Shown piece by piece: positions 53,069-62,289 of a stretch of DNA of 64,000 bases. Below the pieces are notes generated by a model. The model worked only from the letters and a program-made list of their open reading frames with translations, was not told the origin of the DNA and did not search any database. Both the position numbers and the translations under genes were made by a program. The first letter of the stretch is position 1. Each line of letters begins with the position of its first letter. Source of the DNA: Gluconacetobacter aggeris (GTDB lineage: Bacteria > Pseudomonadota > Alphaproteobacteria > Acetobacterales > Acetobacteraceae); assembly GCF_014174395.1 (NCBI RefSeq), contig NZ_JABEQD010000008.1:62001-126000 (forward strand), in the 5' to 3' direction.

Positions 53069-54382
53069 ATGGGCAACTCAGCGAAAATCTTCCAAAAAAT
53101 CAAGAATGATCCTGCATTTAAAAGTATGTGTATTGAATTCTTTCAGATGGCCGAACGGGCAAGCAGCATCAATGCTCGGAACGAAGGAAGGCACATGCTC
53201 ATGCGCAATAGCCAGATGTTTTATGTCGATGATGCATCTAACACGAAATTACACGATCTGCTTCGCGCATCTGTAAAAAAACTTGGTCCGAGCTTCGGAA
53301 GCACGAAAGAAGTTGACCGACTATTGTGGAGGATTGTCTGCCATGATTGGTCTTTAAATGCAGACCAGAAAGCTACCAAATTCATAGAATGTCTCGGCGA
53401 TCGTGCGAAGAGCGAATACACATATATCTGCGCCAACCAACTGTTTCGCATACGTAGCAAGACTAGGCGTGTCGCGGTTGGTCCAGTAGAGATCATCGCC
53501 GCTTCGGATCCAGTTCAAGATATTTTTGACGGCCATGTGAATCCAGAATGGACCCTGACTCTTGGACCAGAATATGCATTCTCCTCAACAAATGGCGTCA
53601 AAATACAACTTCCCCAGACCTGCTGGAAAGTGCTCGTTCAGGCGTCGCAATCTTATGTCCAGGAAGATGCTCACTGGATGATTGACGTGGCGATAAGCCT
53701 TATCCGGCTTTCGCATGAGTACCTACTATTAGAAGCTATACATCGAGGCGGGCCTGCTCTGTATCCTATGGTTGGGAAGACTGAACCCATGCCAATGCGG
53801 ATTCCTGAATCGGAGACAAATTATCTTCTTTTGACTCCAGATGGTATCTCTACAGGTGGGATGTGGTTACCTCCAAAGTATATAATTGACGATGCAGTCA
53901 TTTCTGCAATGCAGGCACCCGACTTCACGACGAAGGCACAAGCAATTTTTGCCCCAGATCAAGGAAGTCTTGCCGAACGTGTCGGGCAAGGGCTGGGCTG
54001 GTTGACCCGGGGCCGACAATCCGAAGATAGAGCGGAACGATTTCTGTTCTTTTTCACGGCTATCGAAGCATTACTCTCCAGTGACGACAAGAGCGCACCA
54101 GTAGTCCAGAATGTTGCTCGTAACGCGGCAGTCATTCTAGGGAATGATGTCTCAGAGAGAGCGGAGAACGCATCAAGGATTAAGGCTTTATATGCTGACC
54201 GCTCTGCTTTGGTACATGCGGGAAAACGCAACGTTTCGGAACCTGCTGTCAATGATGCCCAGAAAATTTCCGAAGAACTCTATACGAGAGTTTTGAAGCA
54301 TATTCCTCTGAACAATTCATTCTCTTCCTTCCAGATTGATCTGGGCCGGGCGACATATGGACTTCCGTGGCCGTTAGCATAA
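53069..54382 (+). CDS. ApeA-like HEPN domain protein
   Basis: A 437-residue protein. The last 110 residues look like the HEPN_Apea domain: FLFFFTAIEALLSSDDKSAP, VARNAAVILGND and the RNase motif R-x4-H in YADRSALVHAGK (Arg378, His383). The first 300 residues are unrecognised. HEPN proteins of this type are usually RNases in phage defence or toxin-antitoxin systems; ApeA is an example. GC content is lower than the host genes, and the gene sits between an IS3 remnant and DUF2126, so transfer is likely. No second gene follows, so any sensor is presumably the N-terminal region. Confidence 0.65.
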   Translation: MGNSAKIFQKIKNDPAFKSMCIEFFQMAERASSINARNEGRHMLMRNSQMFYVDDASNTKLHDLLRASVKKLGPSFGSTKEVDRLLWRIVCHDWSLNADQKATKFIECLGDRAKSEYTYICANQLFRIRSKTRRVAVGPVEIIAASDPVQDIFDGHVNPEWTLTLGPEYAFSSTNGVKIQLPQTCWKVLVQASQSYVQEDAHWMIDVAISLIRLSHEYLLLEAIHRGGPALYPMVGKTEPMPMRIPESETNYLLLTPDGISTGGMWLPPKYIIDDAVISAMQAPDFTTKAQAIFAPDQGSLAERVGQGLGWLTRGRQSEDRAERFLFFFTAIEALLSSDDKSAPVVQNVARNAAVILGNDVSERAENASRIKALYADRSALVHAGKRNVSEPAVNDAQKISEELYTRVLKHIPLNNSFSSFQIDLGRATYGLPWPLA

Positions 54383-54552
54383 CGGAGGTTATCAGCCATT
54401 ATTGTCAAACCCCTGGTTGCCTTTGATCTTTGGATGAATCGGCACAGTAGTTAAAGTCTGCTTGCGGTATCTTTTATTAGACTCAAAATGTCTGCTATGA
54501 AGGGCGAAAGCCGACATGGCTGCACACAATGTAATCGCCTGACGAATGGGGT

Positions 54553-54602
54553 GAAGGGGACGACTGTCCCCTTCCGGGTGCAGCGCAGCGCCCTGCGTCA
54601 CC
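54553..54602. terminator. Hairpin pair at the end of the island and of the DUF2126 gene
   Basis: GAAGGGGAC (54553-54561) and GTCCCCTTC (54566-54574) form a 9-bp stem with a GACT loop, followed by an imperfect GGGTG...CACCC stem that overlaps the DUF2126 stop. Likely terminator for that gene on the minus strand. Confidence 0.55.
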
Positions 54603-57600
54603 CAAACCGCCGCAGATCCAGCGTCCGCGGCTGTTCCAGCGAGCGCCGCACGACCGGCGTCGGCATGGCACCCACCGTATGGCCGAACGGGAAGAAGCGG
54701 ATGCGGCGGCGGGCTTCGGCTTCGTTCGCGTTGACTGGCCGGGTTTCGTAGTTGCGGCCGCCGGGGTGGGCGACGTGGTAGGTCAGGCCGCCGATGCTGC
54801 GGCCGGTCCAGGTGTCGTAGACGTCGAACACCAGCGGGGATTGTACGCCCACGGTGGGGTGCAGGGCGCTGGGCGGGTTCCAGGCCTTGAAGCGCACGCC
54901 GCCGACATATTCGCCCTGGCGTTCAGTGCGGGTCAGCGGCACGCCGACGCCGTTGCAGGCGAGGATATAGCGCTCGTCCACCCAGCCGGTGACGCGGGCC
55001 TGGACGCGCTCGGCGGAGCTGTCGACATAGCGCACGGTGCCGCCCGATCCCGGTTCCTCGGCCAGGGTGTGCCAGGGTTCCAGCGCGTTGCGCAGTTCCA
55101 GCGTCATGCCCAGCAGCGGCACGGTGCCGATCTCGGGGAAGCGGAAGGCCATGTGCGGGGCGAACCAGTCGGCGTCCAGCGGGGCACCCAGCGCGCGCAG
55201 TTCGGCGATGGCGTCGGTGAAATCCTGGCCGACATAATGGGGCAGCATGAAATCGTCATGCAGGCGCGTGCCCCAGCGCACCAGCCGCCGCTCGTAGGGC
55301 TTGTTCCAGAAGGCGGCGACGGCCGCGCGCATCAGCAGCATCTGGGCCGCTGCCATCTGGTGATGGGGCGGCATTTCGAAGGCGCGATATTCCACCAGGC
55401 CCAGTCGGCCGGTTGAGGATTCCGGCGCGTAGAGCTTGTCGATGCAGAATTCGGTGCGGTGCGTGTTGCCGGTGATGTCGGCCAGCAGGTTGCGGAACAG
55501 CCGGTCGGTCAGCCAGGGCGGGGTCGGCTGATCGGGGCGCACCTGGGAGAAGGCGATTTCCAGTTCCGCCACGCTGTCGTCGCGGGCTTCGTCCACGCGG
55601 GGATGCTGCGAGGACGGGCCGATGAACAGGCCGCTGAACAGATAGGACAGCGACGGATGGTTGTGCCAGAACCCGACCAGCGATTTCAGCAGGTCCGGCC
55701 GGCGCAGGAACGGGCTGTCGGCGGTGCGGGCGGCGCCCATCACCACATGGTTGCCGCCGCCGGTGCCGACATGCCGGCCGTCGACCATGAATTTCTCGGC
55801 GATCAGTCCGGTCGCGCGGGCCTCGTCATAAAGCTGCTCGCTGCGGCCGACATGCTCGTCCCAGCTTGCGGCGGGATGGATGTTGACCTCGATCACGCCG
55901 GGGTCGGGCGTGATCGAGAAATTCAGCAGGCGCGGGTCGCGCGGCGGCTGATAGCCTTCCAGCACCACCTTGCGGCCGAAGGCGCGGGCCGTGTCCTCGA
56001 CCGCCGCGCACAGGTCCAGCCAGTCTTCGGCCGCGTAGAGCGGGGGGAGGAAGACATGCAGGAGGCCGCCACGTGCCTCGACCGCCAGGGCGGTACGCAC
56101 GAGTTCGGGTTCTTCGCGCCCGACTTCCACCAGATGGGAAGCGATGGCGCGATCCAGCGGGATGCGCCCGGTGCCGCCGCCCGGATAGGGCGGCAGGGCC
56201 GGCAGGTCCGACAGGGCGGGCTGTTCGCCAGGCTCGGCCGCGCCGGGGCGGGTGGGCACGGCCTGTTCCGACCAGCCGGGGGCGGTGCCGCCGGCCGAGG
56301 GGCCGGTGCGGCGCGCCAGGGCGGGATGGGGCGGCAGCGGCGGCACGGGCGCGAACGGATCGCGCTCCATGTCATGGTCGATCGTGTCTTCGCTGGCCCA
56401 GAGCAGGCTTTGCAGCGGCAGGCGGAAGCCGACCGGTGCGTCACCGGGGACGAGGAACATCAGGTCGCCCCGGAAGAACCAGCGCCCGGACTGCCAGCGG
56501 CGCACGCCGTCGCGCACCACGACGCGCAGCGGCAGCACGCTGCCGACCGGCACGTTCAGCCCGTGGCCGTAGACGCGGGCCAGGCGCTCGCGCTCCAGCG
56601 GGTCGCGCAGCTTGGCGTCCTCGACGATCACGTTGGCGGGGAGACGATGCTCGCGCCACAGATAATAATGAATGTCCTCATAGGCCGGGTTGACCAGGCC
56701 GGGATCGACCTGCAACCGCTCGGCCAGCGCGCGGCAGAAGGCGGCGGCATCCTGTTCGGTCGCCGTGTCGCTGTCATCGTCCGACGCCAGGAGCGACGGA
56801 TCGGTCCAGACGGGCTCGCCATCCCGGCGCCAATGGCACAGCAGGGCCCAGCGCGGCAATTGCTCGCCGGGGTAATGCTTGCCCAGCACATGCTGGATCG
56901 CCGCCCCTTTCGACCAGAGCGGCAGCAGGCGCCGCAGCAGCCGCCCGGCATAGGCGCGCTTGGTCGGGCCCAGCGCGTCGATGTTCCATTCCGCGGCGTC
57001 CATGTCGTCGGCGGCGATGAAGGTGGGCTCGCCGCCCATGGTCAGGCCGACATCGCCTTCTTCCAGCGTCGCATCGACCGCGCGCCCGGCCGCGAGGATC
57101 GCCTGCCATTGCGCATCGTTGTACGGACGGGTGGTGCGGGGTGTTTCCAGCACCCGCGTCACCGCCATGGCAAAATCGAATTCGGTCTCGCACTTGCCGA
57201 TCAGGCCGGAGATCGGCGCGGCGGAGGCGGGCTCGGGCGTCGCGGCCAGGGGGATATGCCCCTCGCCCGTCAGCAGGCCGGAGGTCGCGTCCAGCCCGAC
57301 CCATCCGGCGCCGGGCAGATAGACTTCGGCCCAGGCATGCAGGTCGGTGAAATCCTCGGTCGGGCCTTCGGGGCCGGTCAGGGGTTTCTGGTCCGCCACG
57401 AGCTGGATCAGGTAGCCCGAGACGAAGCGCGCGGCGAAGCCCAGGTTGCGCAGCAACTGGACCAGCAGCCATGCGCTGTCGCGGCACGAGCCCTGACCCT
57501 TCTCCAGCGTTTCCTCGGGCGTCCAGACGCCGGGCTCCAGCCGCACCACATAGGCGATGCGCTGCTGGACCCGCTGGTTCAGCGCCACCAGCATGTCCAC

Positions 57601-58023
57601 CGTGCGCTGCCGGCCCGGGTCGACACCGGCCAGCAGCTCGGCCAGCAGCGGCCCCGGCTCCGCGCACACGCGGTAGGGCGCCAGTTCGCCGGCCAGCACG
57701 GGGTCGTAGGCGAAGGGCCAGTGTTCGGCCTCGGGCTCAAGGAAAAAGTCGAACGGGTTGATCGTGGCCATGTCGGCCACCAGATCAACGGCGACCTCGA
57801 AATGGGTCACGCGTTCGGGGAACACCACCCGGGCCTGATAATTGCCCGACGGGTCCTGCATCCAGTTGATGAAATGGGGTTTGGGCTCGATCCGCAGGGC
57901 GTAGGACACGATCGGCGTACGGGCGTGGGGCGCCGGGCGAAGCCGGATGGTCTGTGGACCGAGCGAGACCGGACGGTCGTATTGATAGCGGGTACGATGC
58001 GTCAGTGCGACATGCAGGGTCAT
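54598..58023 (-). CDS. Large transglutaminase-DUF2126 protein
   Basis: A 1141-residue protein. Residues 1-300 are a transglutaminase-like peptidase: Bact_transglu_N-type MTLHVALTHRTRYQYDRPV, triad Cys180 (GQGSCRDSAWLLVQLLRNLGFAARFVSGY), His229 (DLHAWAEVYLPG), Asp245 (VGLDATSG). The rest is DUF2126, with GEPTFIAADDMDAAEWN, EVNIHPAASWDEH, GTGGGNHVVMG, HPSLSYLFSGLFIGPSSQHPRVDEAR and MPPHHQMAAAQMLLMRA; it resembles a glutamine-synthetase-like amidoligase fold in published domain analyses. Start ATG 58023 has AAGGT upstream; the longer open frame is not supported. Divergent from the split ATP-grasp gene. Confidence 0.9.
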   Translation of the reverse strand: MTLHVALTHRTRYQYDRPVSLGPQTIRLRPAPHARTPIVSYALRIEPKPHFINWMQDPSGNYQARVVFPERVTHFEVAVDLVADMATINPFDFFLEPEAEHWPFAYDPVLAGELAPYRVCAEPGPLLAELLAGVDPGRQRTVDMLVALNQRVQQRIAYVVRLEPGVWTPEETLEKGQGSCRDSAWLLVQLLRNLGFAARFVSGYLIQLVADQKPLTGPEGPTEDFTDLHAWAEVYLPGAGWVGLDATSGLLTGEGHIPLAATPEPASAAPISGLIGKCETEFDFAMAVTRVLETPRTTRPYNDAQWQAILAAGRAVDATLEEGDVGLTMGGEPTFIAADDMDAAEWNIDALGPTKRAYAGRLLRRLLPLWSKGAAIQHVLGKHYPGEQLPRWALLCHWRRDGEPVWTDPSLLASDDDSDTATEQDAAAFCRALAERLQVDPGLVNPAYEDIHYYLWREHRLPANVIVEDAKLRDPLERERLARVYGHGLNVPVGSVLPLRVVVRDGVRRWQSGRWFFRGDLMFLVPGDAPVGFRLPLQSLLWASEDTIDHDMERDPFAPVPPLPPHPALARRTGPSAGGTAPGWSEQAVPTRPGAAEPGEQPALSDLPALPPYPGGGTGRIPLDRAIASHLVEVGREEPELVRTALAVEARGGLLHVFLPPLYAAEDWLDLCAAVEDTARAFGRKVVLEGYQPPRDPRLLNFSITPDPGVIEVNIHPAASWDEHVGRSEQLYDEARATGLIAEKFMVDGRHVGTGGGNHVVMGAARTADSPFLRRPDLLKSLVGFWHNHPSLSYLFSGLFIGPSSQHPRVDEARDDSVAELEIAFSQVRPDQPTPPWLTDRLFRNLLADITGNTHRTEFCIDKLYAPESSTGRLGLVEYRAFEMPPHHQMAAAQMLLMRAAVAAFWNKPYERRLVRWGTRLHDDFMLPHYVGQDFTDAIAELRALGAPLDADWFAPHMAFRFPEIGTVPLLGMTLELRNALEPWHTLAEEPGSGGTVRYVDSSAERVQARVTGWVDERYILACNGVGVPLTRTERQGEYVGGVRFKAWNPPSALHPTVGVQSPLVFDVYDTWTGRSIGGLTYHVAHPGGRNYETRPVNANEAEARRRIRFFPFGHTVGAMPTPVVRRSLEQPRTLDLRRFG

Positions 58024-58274
58024 GCGTCGACCTTGAACCAGAGTGATATTCCGCACCGGGAACGGTAGCCCAGCATGGTCCGCCGCGAACAGGGGGGAAA
58101 GCGGAAATTCACGCCGCCCCACTCCCGAATAATAGCAATAAGGCGATCACGCCGATTGGGCCTTGGCGGCGGCGCAAATTCTTGCTTGGCTGTAACGGAA
58201 CACGGACCAGCAGGTGGGGTGGACATGAATCCTTCGCGCCTGATCTCCTGCCATGCACGGGAGAAAACGGGACA

Positions 58275-59783
58275 ATGAGCGACTCAGGGAGCAACTTTGG
58301 AAGCGCCTTCGGGAGCGATCCGGGACAGCACGACGCGCAGCAGGGGCCGGGCCTGTTCGTGTCCTACGATACGCCGGATTTCTATTGCGAACTGATGAAC
58401 CGGCGGGACCCGGCGCCCGACAGCCTGACGCTGATTCGCGAGAGGCTGGCGCATTTCGGGCTGACGGAACTGCGCCAGAGGGCCCGCGTCGCCGAAGCGG
58501 ACCTGTATAATCTGGGCATTACCTTTACGGTCTATACCGATCGCGACGCGATCGACCGTATCCTGCCCGTCGATCTGATCCCGCGCGTGCTGACCGCCGC
58601 CGAATGGGACCATGTCGAGCGCGGGGTGCAGCAGCGGGTCGCCGCGATCAATCATTTCCTGTGGGATATCTATCACGAGCGCCGCATCCTGAAGGACGGC
58701 ATCGTTCCCGCCGGGCTGGTACTGGGCAATTCCAATTACCGGCCCGAGATGGAGGGGCTGGACGTTCCCGGAGGGGTCTACGTCCACATCAACGGCACCG
58801 ACCTGGTCCGGGACGGTGCGGGGAATTTCCTGGTCCTGGAAGACAATGCGCGCACGCCCTCGGGCGTGTCCTATGTCATCGAGAACCGGCACATGATGCT
58901 GCGCAGCATGCCGGACCTGGCCGCGGGGCTGGACCTGATGCCGGTGGACGAATACGGGCCGCGCCTGCGCCGCGCGCTGACCGAAACGGCGCCCGGCGGC
59001 ATCCGCGACGCGCAGGTCGTGCTGCTGTCGCCCGGCATCTACAACTCCGCCTATTTCGAGCATGTCTTCCTGGCGCGCGAAATGGGCGTGCCGCTGGTCG
59101 AGGGCCGCGACCTGATGGTCGAGAACGGGCGCGTGTTCATGCGCACCGTGGCGGGGCCGCGCCCGGTCCATTCGATCTATCGCCGCCTGAATGACGATTT
59201 TCTCGATCCGCAGGTCTTCAACCCCGACAGCATGCTGGGCGTGCCCGGGCTGGTGGACGCCTATCGCCGGGGCAACGTGACGATCGCGAACGCGATCGGC
59301 ACCGGCGTTGCGGACGACAAGGCCGTCTATGCCTACATGCCGCGCATCATCCGCTATTATCTGGGCGAGGAGCCGATCCTCTCGAACGTCGAGACCCATA
59401 TCTGCGCCGAACCGGAGGGGCTGGCCTATACGCTGGCGAACCTGGACAAGCTGGTGGTCAAGCCGGTCGGCGAGTCCGGCGGCTATGGGCTGATCATCGG
59501 CCCGCACGCGACCCAGGCCGAGCTGGAGACATTCCGCGCCAGCCTGCTGGCCGATCCGGCCAACTATATCAGCCAGCCGGTCATCGACCTGTCGGTCTGC
59601 CCCACCCTGTGCGAGGCCGGGGTCGAAGCACGGCATGTCGATCTGCGGCCCTTCGCGGTCACCGGCGAGTCGACCTGGGTGCTGCCCGGCGGGCTGTCGC
59701 GCGTGGCGCTGCGCAAGGGGTCGCTGGTGGTCAATTCCTCGCAGGGCGGCGGGTCGAAGGATACATGGGTGCTGGCATCATGA
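58275..59783 (+). CDS. Circularly permuted ATP-grasp protein (split form)
   Basis: A 502-residue stand-alone DUF404/DUF407 protein. LFVSYDTPDFYCELMNRRDPAP, RILPVDLIPRVLTAAEWDHVERGVQQRVAAINHFLWDIYHERRIL, YVHINGTDLVRDGAGNFLVLEDNARTPSGVSYVIENR, ILSNVETHICAEPEGLAYTL and KPVGESGGYGLIIGP are the complete family blocks; the LEDNARTPSG and KPVGESGGYG segments hold nucleotide- and metal-binding residues. Paralogue of the N-terminal part of the fused protein at 45.8 kb. It overlaps the alpha-E gene by 4 bases. Confidence 0.93.
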   Translation: MSDSGSNFGSAFGSDPGQHDAQQGPGLFVSYDTPDFYCELMNRRDPAPDSLTLIRERLAHFGLTELRQRARVAEADLYNLGITFTVYTDRDAIDRILPVDLIPRVLTAAEWDHVERGVQQRVAAINHFLWDIYHERRILKDGIVPAGLVLGNSNYRPEMEGLDVPGGVYVHINGTDLVRDGAGNFLVLEDNARTPSGVSYVIENRHMMLRSMPDLAAGLDLMPVDEYGPRLRRALTETAPGGIRDAQVVLLSPGIYNSAYFEHVFLAREMGVPLVEGRDLMVENGRVFMRTVAGPRPVHSIYRRLNDDFLDPQVFNPDSMLGVPGLVDAYRRGNVTIANAIGTGVADDKAVYAYMPRIIRYYLGEEPILSNVETHICAEPEGLAYTLANLDKLVVKPVGESGGYGLIIGPHATQAELETFRASLLADPANYISQPVIDLSVCPTLCEAGVEARHVDLRPFAVTGESTWVLPGGLSRVALRKGSLVVNSSQGGGSKDTWVLAS

Positions 59784-60832
59784 ACCCTCTCATGATCGAT
59801 ATTCCGCCGGGCGGCATCGCTATGCCCAACCTGCTGTCGCGCTATGCCGAATGTACCATCTGGCTGGCGCGCTACATGGAGCGGATCGAGAACCTGGCCC
59901 GCCTGATCGACGTGACCGAGACGTTCGTGCGGGCGCGCAGCACCAGTACGGGCTGGCTGTCGATCGTGCAGATCAATGCCGACGACGAGCGGTTCTTCGA
60001 GCGGCACGCGGTCGCGTCGGAGGAAAATGTCGTCGGCTTCTATGTCATCGACCGCGAGAATCCGAACTCCATCGTCTCGATCGCGCATGCGGCGCGCGAG
60101 AACGCGCGTTCGCTGCGGCCGCTGATCTCGACCGAGATGTGGATGCATCTCAACATGTTCACCAACGCCGTCAGCGCGCTGGGGCCGACCGATATCCGCC
60201 CGTCCAACCTGTCGGCCCTGTGCGCGCGGCTGAAGCAGGATTGCCAGACCCATCACGGGATCACCGAGGGCACGTTCTATCGTGATCAGGCCTGGCTGTT
60301 CTACCTGATCGGGCGCAACCTGGAGCGGGCGGACCAGATCACGCGGCTGATCGACATCAAATATCACACGCTGCTGCCCAGCGTCGCCGGGGTGGGGTCG
60401 GAGGTCGATATCGGCCAGTGGGCCGCCGTGCTGCGCTCGGCCGCCGCCTATCACGCCTACCGCCGCACGGTGCCGGGCGACATGACGCCGGCCCATGTCG
60501 CCGGCTTCCTGCTGAAGAATGACGGCTTCCCCCGTTCACTCTCGACCAGCCTGCGCCAGCTGCACTGGGCGGTGGGCCATCTGCGCACCGATTACGGGCT
60601 GAAGAACGGCTACGCCGCCGCCGAGCGGATCGAGGAACTGCGCGCCACCCTGGCGGAGCAGACCGTGGAGGACATCATCCTGCGCGGCCTGCACGAATTC
60701 CTCGATTGGGTGCAGCGGGAGCTGCACCGGGTGCAGGAAGAAATCGCCCGGGCCTTCTGGCCGCCGGCCATGCCGGCCGCCGCCGATCCGGCCCCTGATC
60801 CGGGCCCGAGCCAGGAACAGTCCCAGTCATGA
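59780..60832 (+). CDS. Alpha-E (DUF403) domain protein (split form)
   Basis: A 350-residue all-helical protein: NLLSRYAECTIWLARYMERIENLARLIDVTETF, QDCQTHHGITEGTFYRDQAWLFYLIGRNLERADQITRLIDIKYHTLLP and SLRQLHWAVGHLRTDYG. Conserved Glu and Arg of the family (YMERIENLAR, GRNLERADQITR) are present. The role is unknown; it always accompanies the ATP-grasp partner. I start at the ATG of the ATGA overlap; an ATG 14 codons later is equally possible by homology. Its end overlaps the aldehyde dehydrogenase start by 4 bases. Confidence 0.92.
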   Translation: MNPLMIDIPPGGIAMPNLLSRYAECTIWLARYMERIENLARLIDVTETFVRARSTSTGWLSIVQINADDERFFERHAVASEENVVGFYVIDRENPNSIVSIAHAARENARSLRPLISTEMWMHLNMFTNAVSALGPTDIRPSNLSALCARLKQDCQTHHGITEGTFYRDQAWLFYLIGRNLERADQITRLIDIKYHTLLPSVAGVGSEVDIGQWAAVLRSAAAYHAYRRTVPGDMTPAHVAGFLLKNDGFPRSLSTSLRQLHWAVGHLRTDYGLKNGYAAAERIEELRATLAEQTVEDIILRGLHEFLDWVQRELHRVQEEIARAFWPPAMPAAADPAPDPGPSQEQSQS

Positions 60833-62289
60833 TTGCGCCGTTTCATCCCGGCCGCCTGCCCCACGCGACACAATTCTATATCGACGGGGCCTGGGTGGAA
60901 CCCCTGGCCCCTCGCCTGCTCGATGTCATCGATCCGGCCACCGAAGCCCCCTGCACCGCCATCGCGCTGGGCAGCGCGGGCGATGTCGACCGGGCGGTGG
61001 CGGCGGCGCGACGTGCCTTCGCCACATGGTCGGTCTCGACCCGCGCCGAGCGGCTGGATGTGTTCGCGCGGGTCCTGACGGTCTATCGCCGGCGCATGGA
61101 CGACATGGCCGCCGCGATCTCGCTGGAAATGGGCGCCCCGCTGCCCATGGCGCGCGACGCGCAGGCCTGGGCCGGCATGGCGCACCTGGAGGAAACGGCG
61201 CGCGCATTGCGCGACTTTACCTTCGACCAATTGGTCGACGGCATGATGATCACCCGCGAGCCGGTGGGCGTGGTCGGGCTGATCACGCCGTGGAACTGGC
61301 CGATGAACCAGATCGCCTGCAAGGTGGGGCCGGCGCTGGCCGCAGGCTGCACCATGGTGCTGAAACCCAGCGAGATCGCGCCATTGAGCGGCCTGCTGTT
61401 CGCCGAGATCCTGGACGAGGCCGGGGTGCCGCCCGGCGTGTTCAACCTGGTGAATGGCAACGGCCCCGGCGTGGGCGAGGCGATCGCCCGCCATCCGGAT
61501 ATCGAGATGGTCTCCTTCACCGGCTCCACCCGCGCCGGCACCATCGTCGCCCGGCTGGCGGCCGATACGGTCAAGCGCGTGCATCAGGAGCTGGGCGGCA
61601 AATCCCCCAACATCATCCTGCCCGATGCCGATTTCGCCGACGCCGTGCGGCGTGGCGTAGCCGGCTGCTTCGGCAATTCGGGCCAGTCCTGCGACGCGCC
61701 GACCCGCATGCTGGTACCGGCTGCAAGGATGGACGAGGCCATGGCGCTGGCCGCGCAGGCGGCGGCAGGTTTCGTCGTCGGGCCGCCGGATGGGGCGGAC
61801 ACGCGGCTGGGCCCGGTGGTCAGCCAGGTGCAGTTCGACAAGATCCAGCGCCTGATCCAGACCGGCATCGACGAGGGCGCGGTCCTGGTGGCCGGCGGAA
61901 CGGGCCGGCCGGAAGGATTGCCGGTCGGCTATTATGTGCGCCCCACCATATTCGGCCGCGTCACGCCGGACATGACCATCGCGCGCGAGGAAATCTTCGG
62001 CCCCGTGCTGTCGATCATCGCCTATGACGATGTCGAGCACGCGATCGCCATCGCCAACGACACGCAATACGGCCTGGCGGCCTATGTGCAGGGCGGCGAT
62101 CTGGTCCAGGCCCGGGCGGTGGCCCGGCGCCTGCGGGCGGGCAATGTGAACATCAATGGTGCGCCCTGGACCGTGGCGGCCCCCTTCGGCGGCTACAAGC
62201 AGTCGGGCAACGGGCGCGAGTGCGGCGCATACGGATTGACCGACTTCCTGGAAATCAAGGCCATCCTGGGATACGGGCCCGACGCGTGA
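60829..62289 (+). CDS. NAD(P)-dependent aldehyde dehydrogenase (PuuC-like role)
   Basis: A 486-residue aldehyde dehydrogenase. VGLITPWNWPMNQIACKVGPALAAGCTMVLKPSE is the cofactor block, the catalytic Glu lies in VHQELGGKSPNIIL and the nucleophile Cys in GNSGQSCDAPTRML, with AREEIFGPVLSI and AAPFGGYKQSGNGRE in the C-terminus. It is translationally coupled upstream to the alpha-E gene (ATGA) and downstream to the FAD oxidase (GTGA). The position next to a PuuB-type oxidase suggests oxidation of an amino-aldehyde. Confidence 0.93.
   Translation: MIAPFHPGRLPHATQFYIDGAWVEPLAPRLLDVIDPATEAPCTAIALGSAGDVDRAVAAARRAFATWSVSTRAERLDVFARVLTVYRRRMDDMAAAISLEMGAPLPMARDAQAWAGMAHLEETARALRDFTFDQLVDGMMITREPVGVVGLITPWNWPMNQIACKVGPALAAGCTMVLKPSEIAPLSGLLFAEILDEAGVPPGVFNLVNGNGPGVGEAIARHPDIEMVSFTGSTRAGTIVARLAADTVKRVHQELGGKSPNIILPDADFADAVRRGVAGCFGNSGQSCDAPTRMLVPAARMDEAMALAAQAAAGFVVGPPDGADTRLGPVVSQVQFDKIQRLIQTGIDEGAVLVAGGTGRPEGLPVGYYVRPTIFGRVTPDMTIAREEIFGPVLSIIAYDDVEHAIAIANDTQYGLAAYVQGGDLVQARAVARRLRAGNVNINGAPWTVAAPFGGYKQSGNGRECGAYGLTDFLEIKAILGYGPDA

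Noticed and set aside
54392-54601. A 69-codon minus-strand frame between the HEPN gene and DUF2126
   Set aside because: It runs through the terminator hairpins and the DUF2126 stop and has no plausible protein features.
55459-58068. An 869-codon plus-strand frame over DUF2126
   Set aside because: Antisense to the transglutaminase-DUF2126 gene; no motifs and biased composition.
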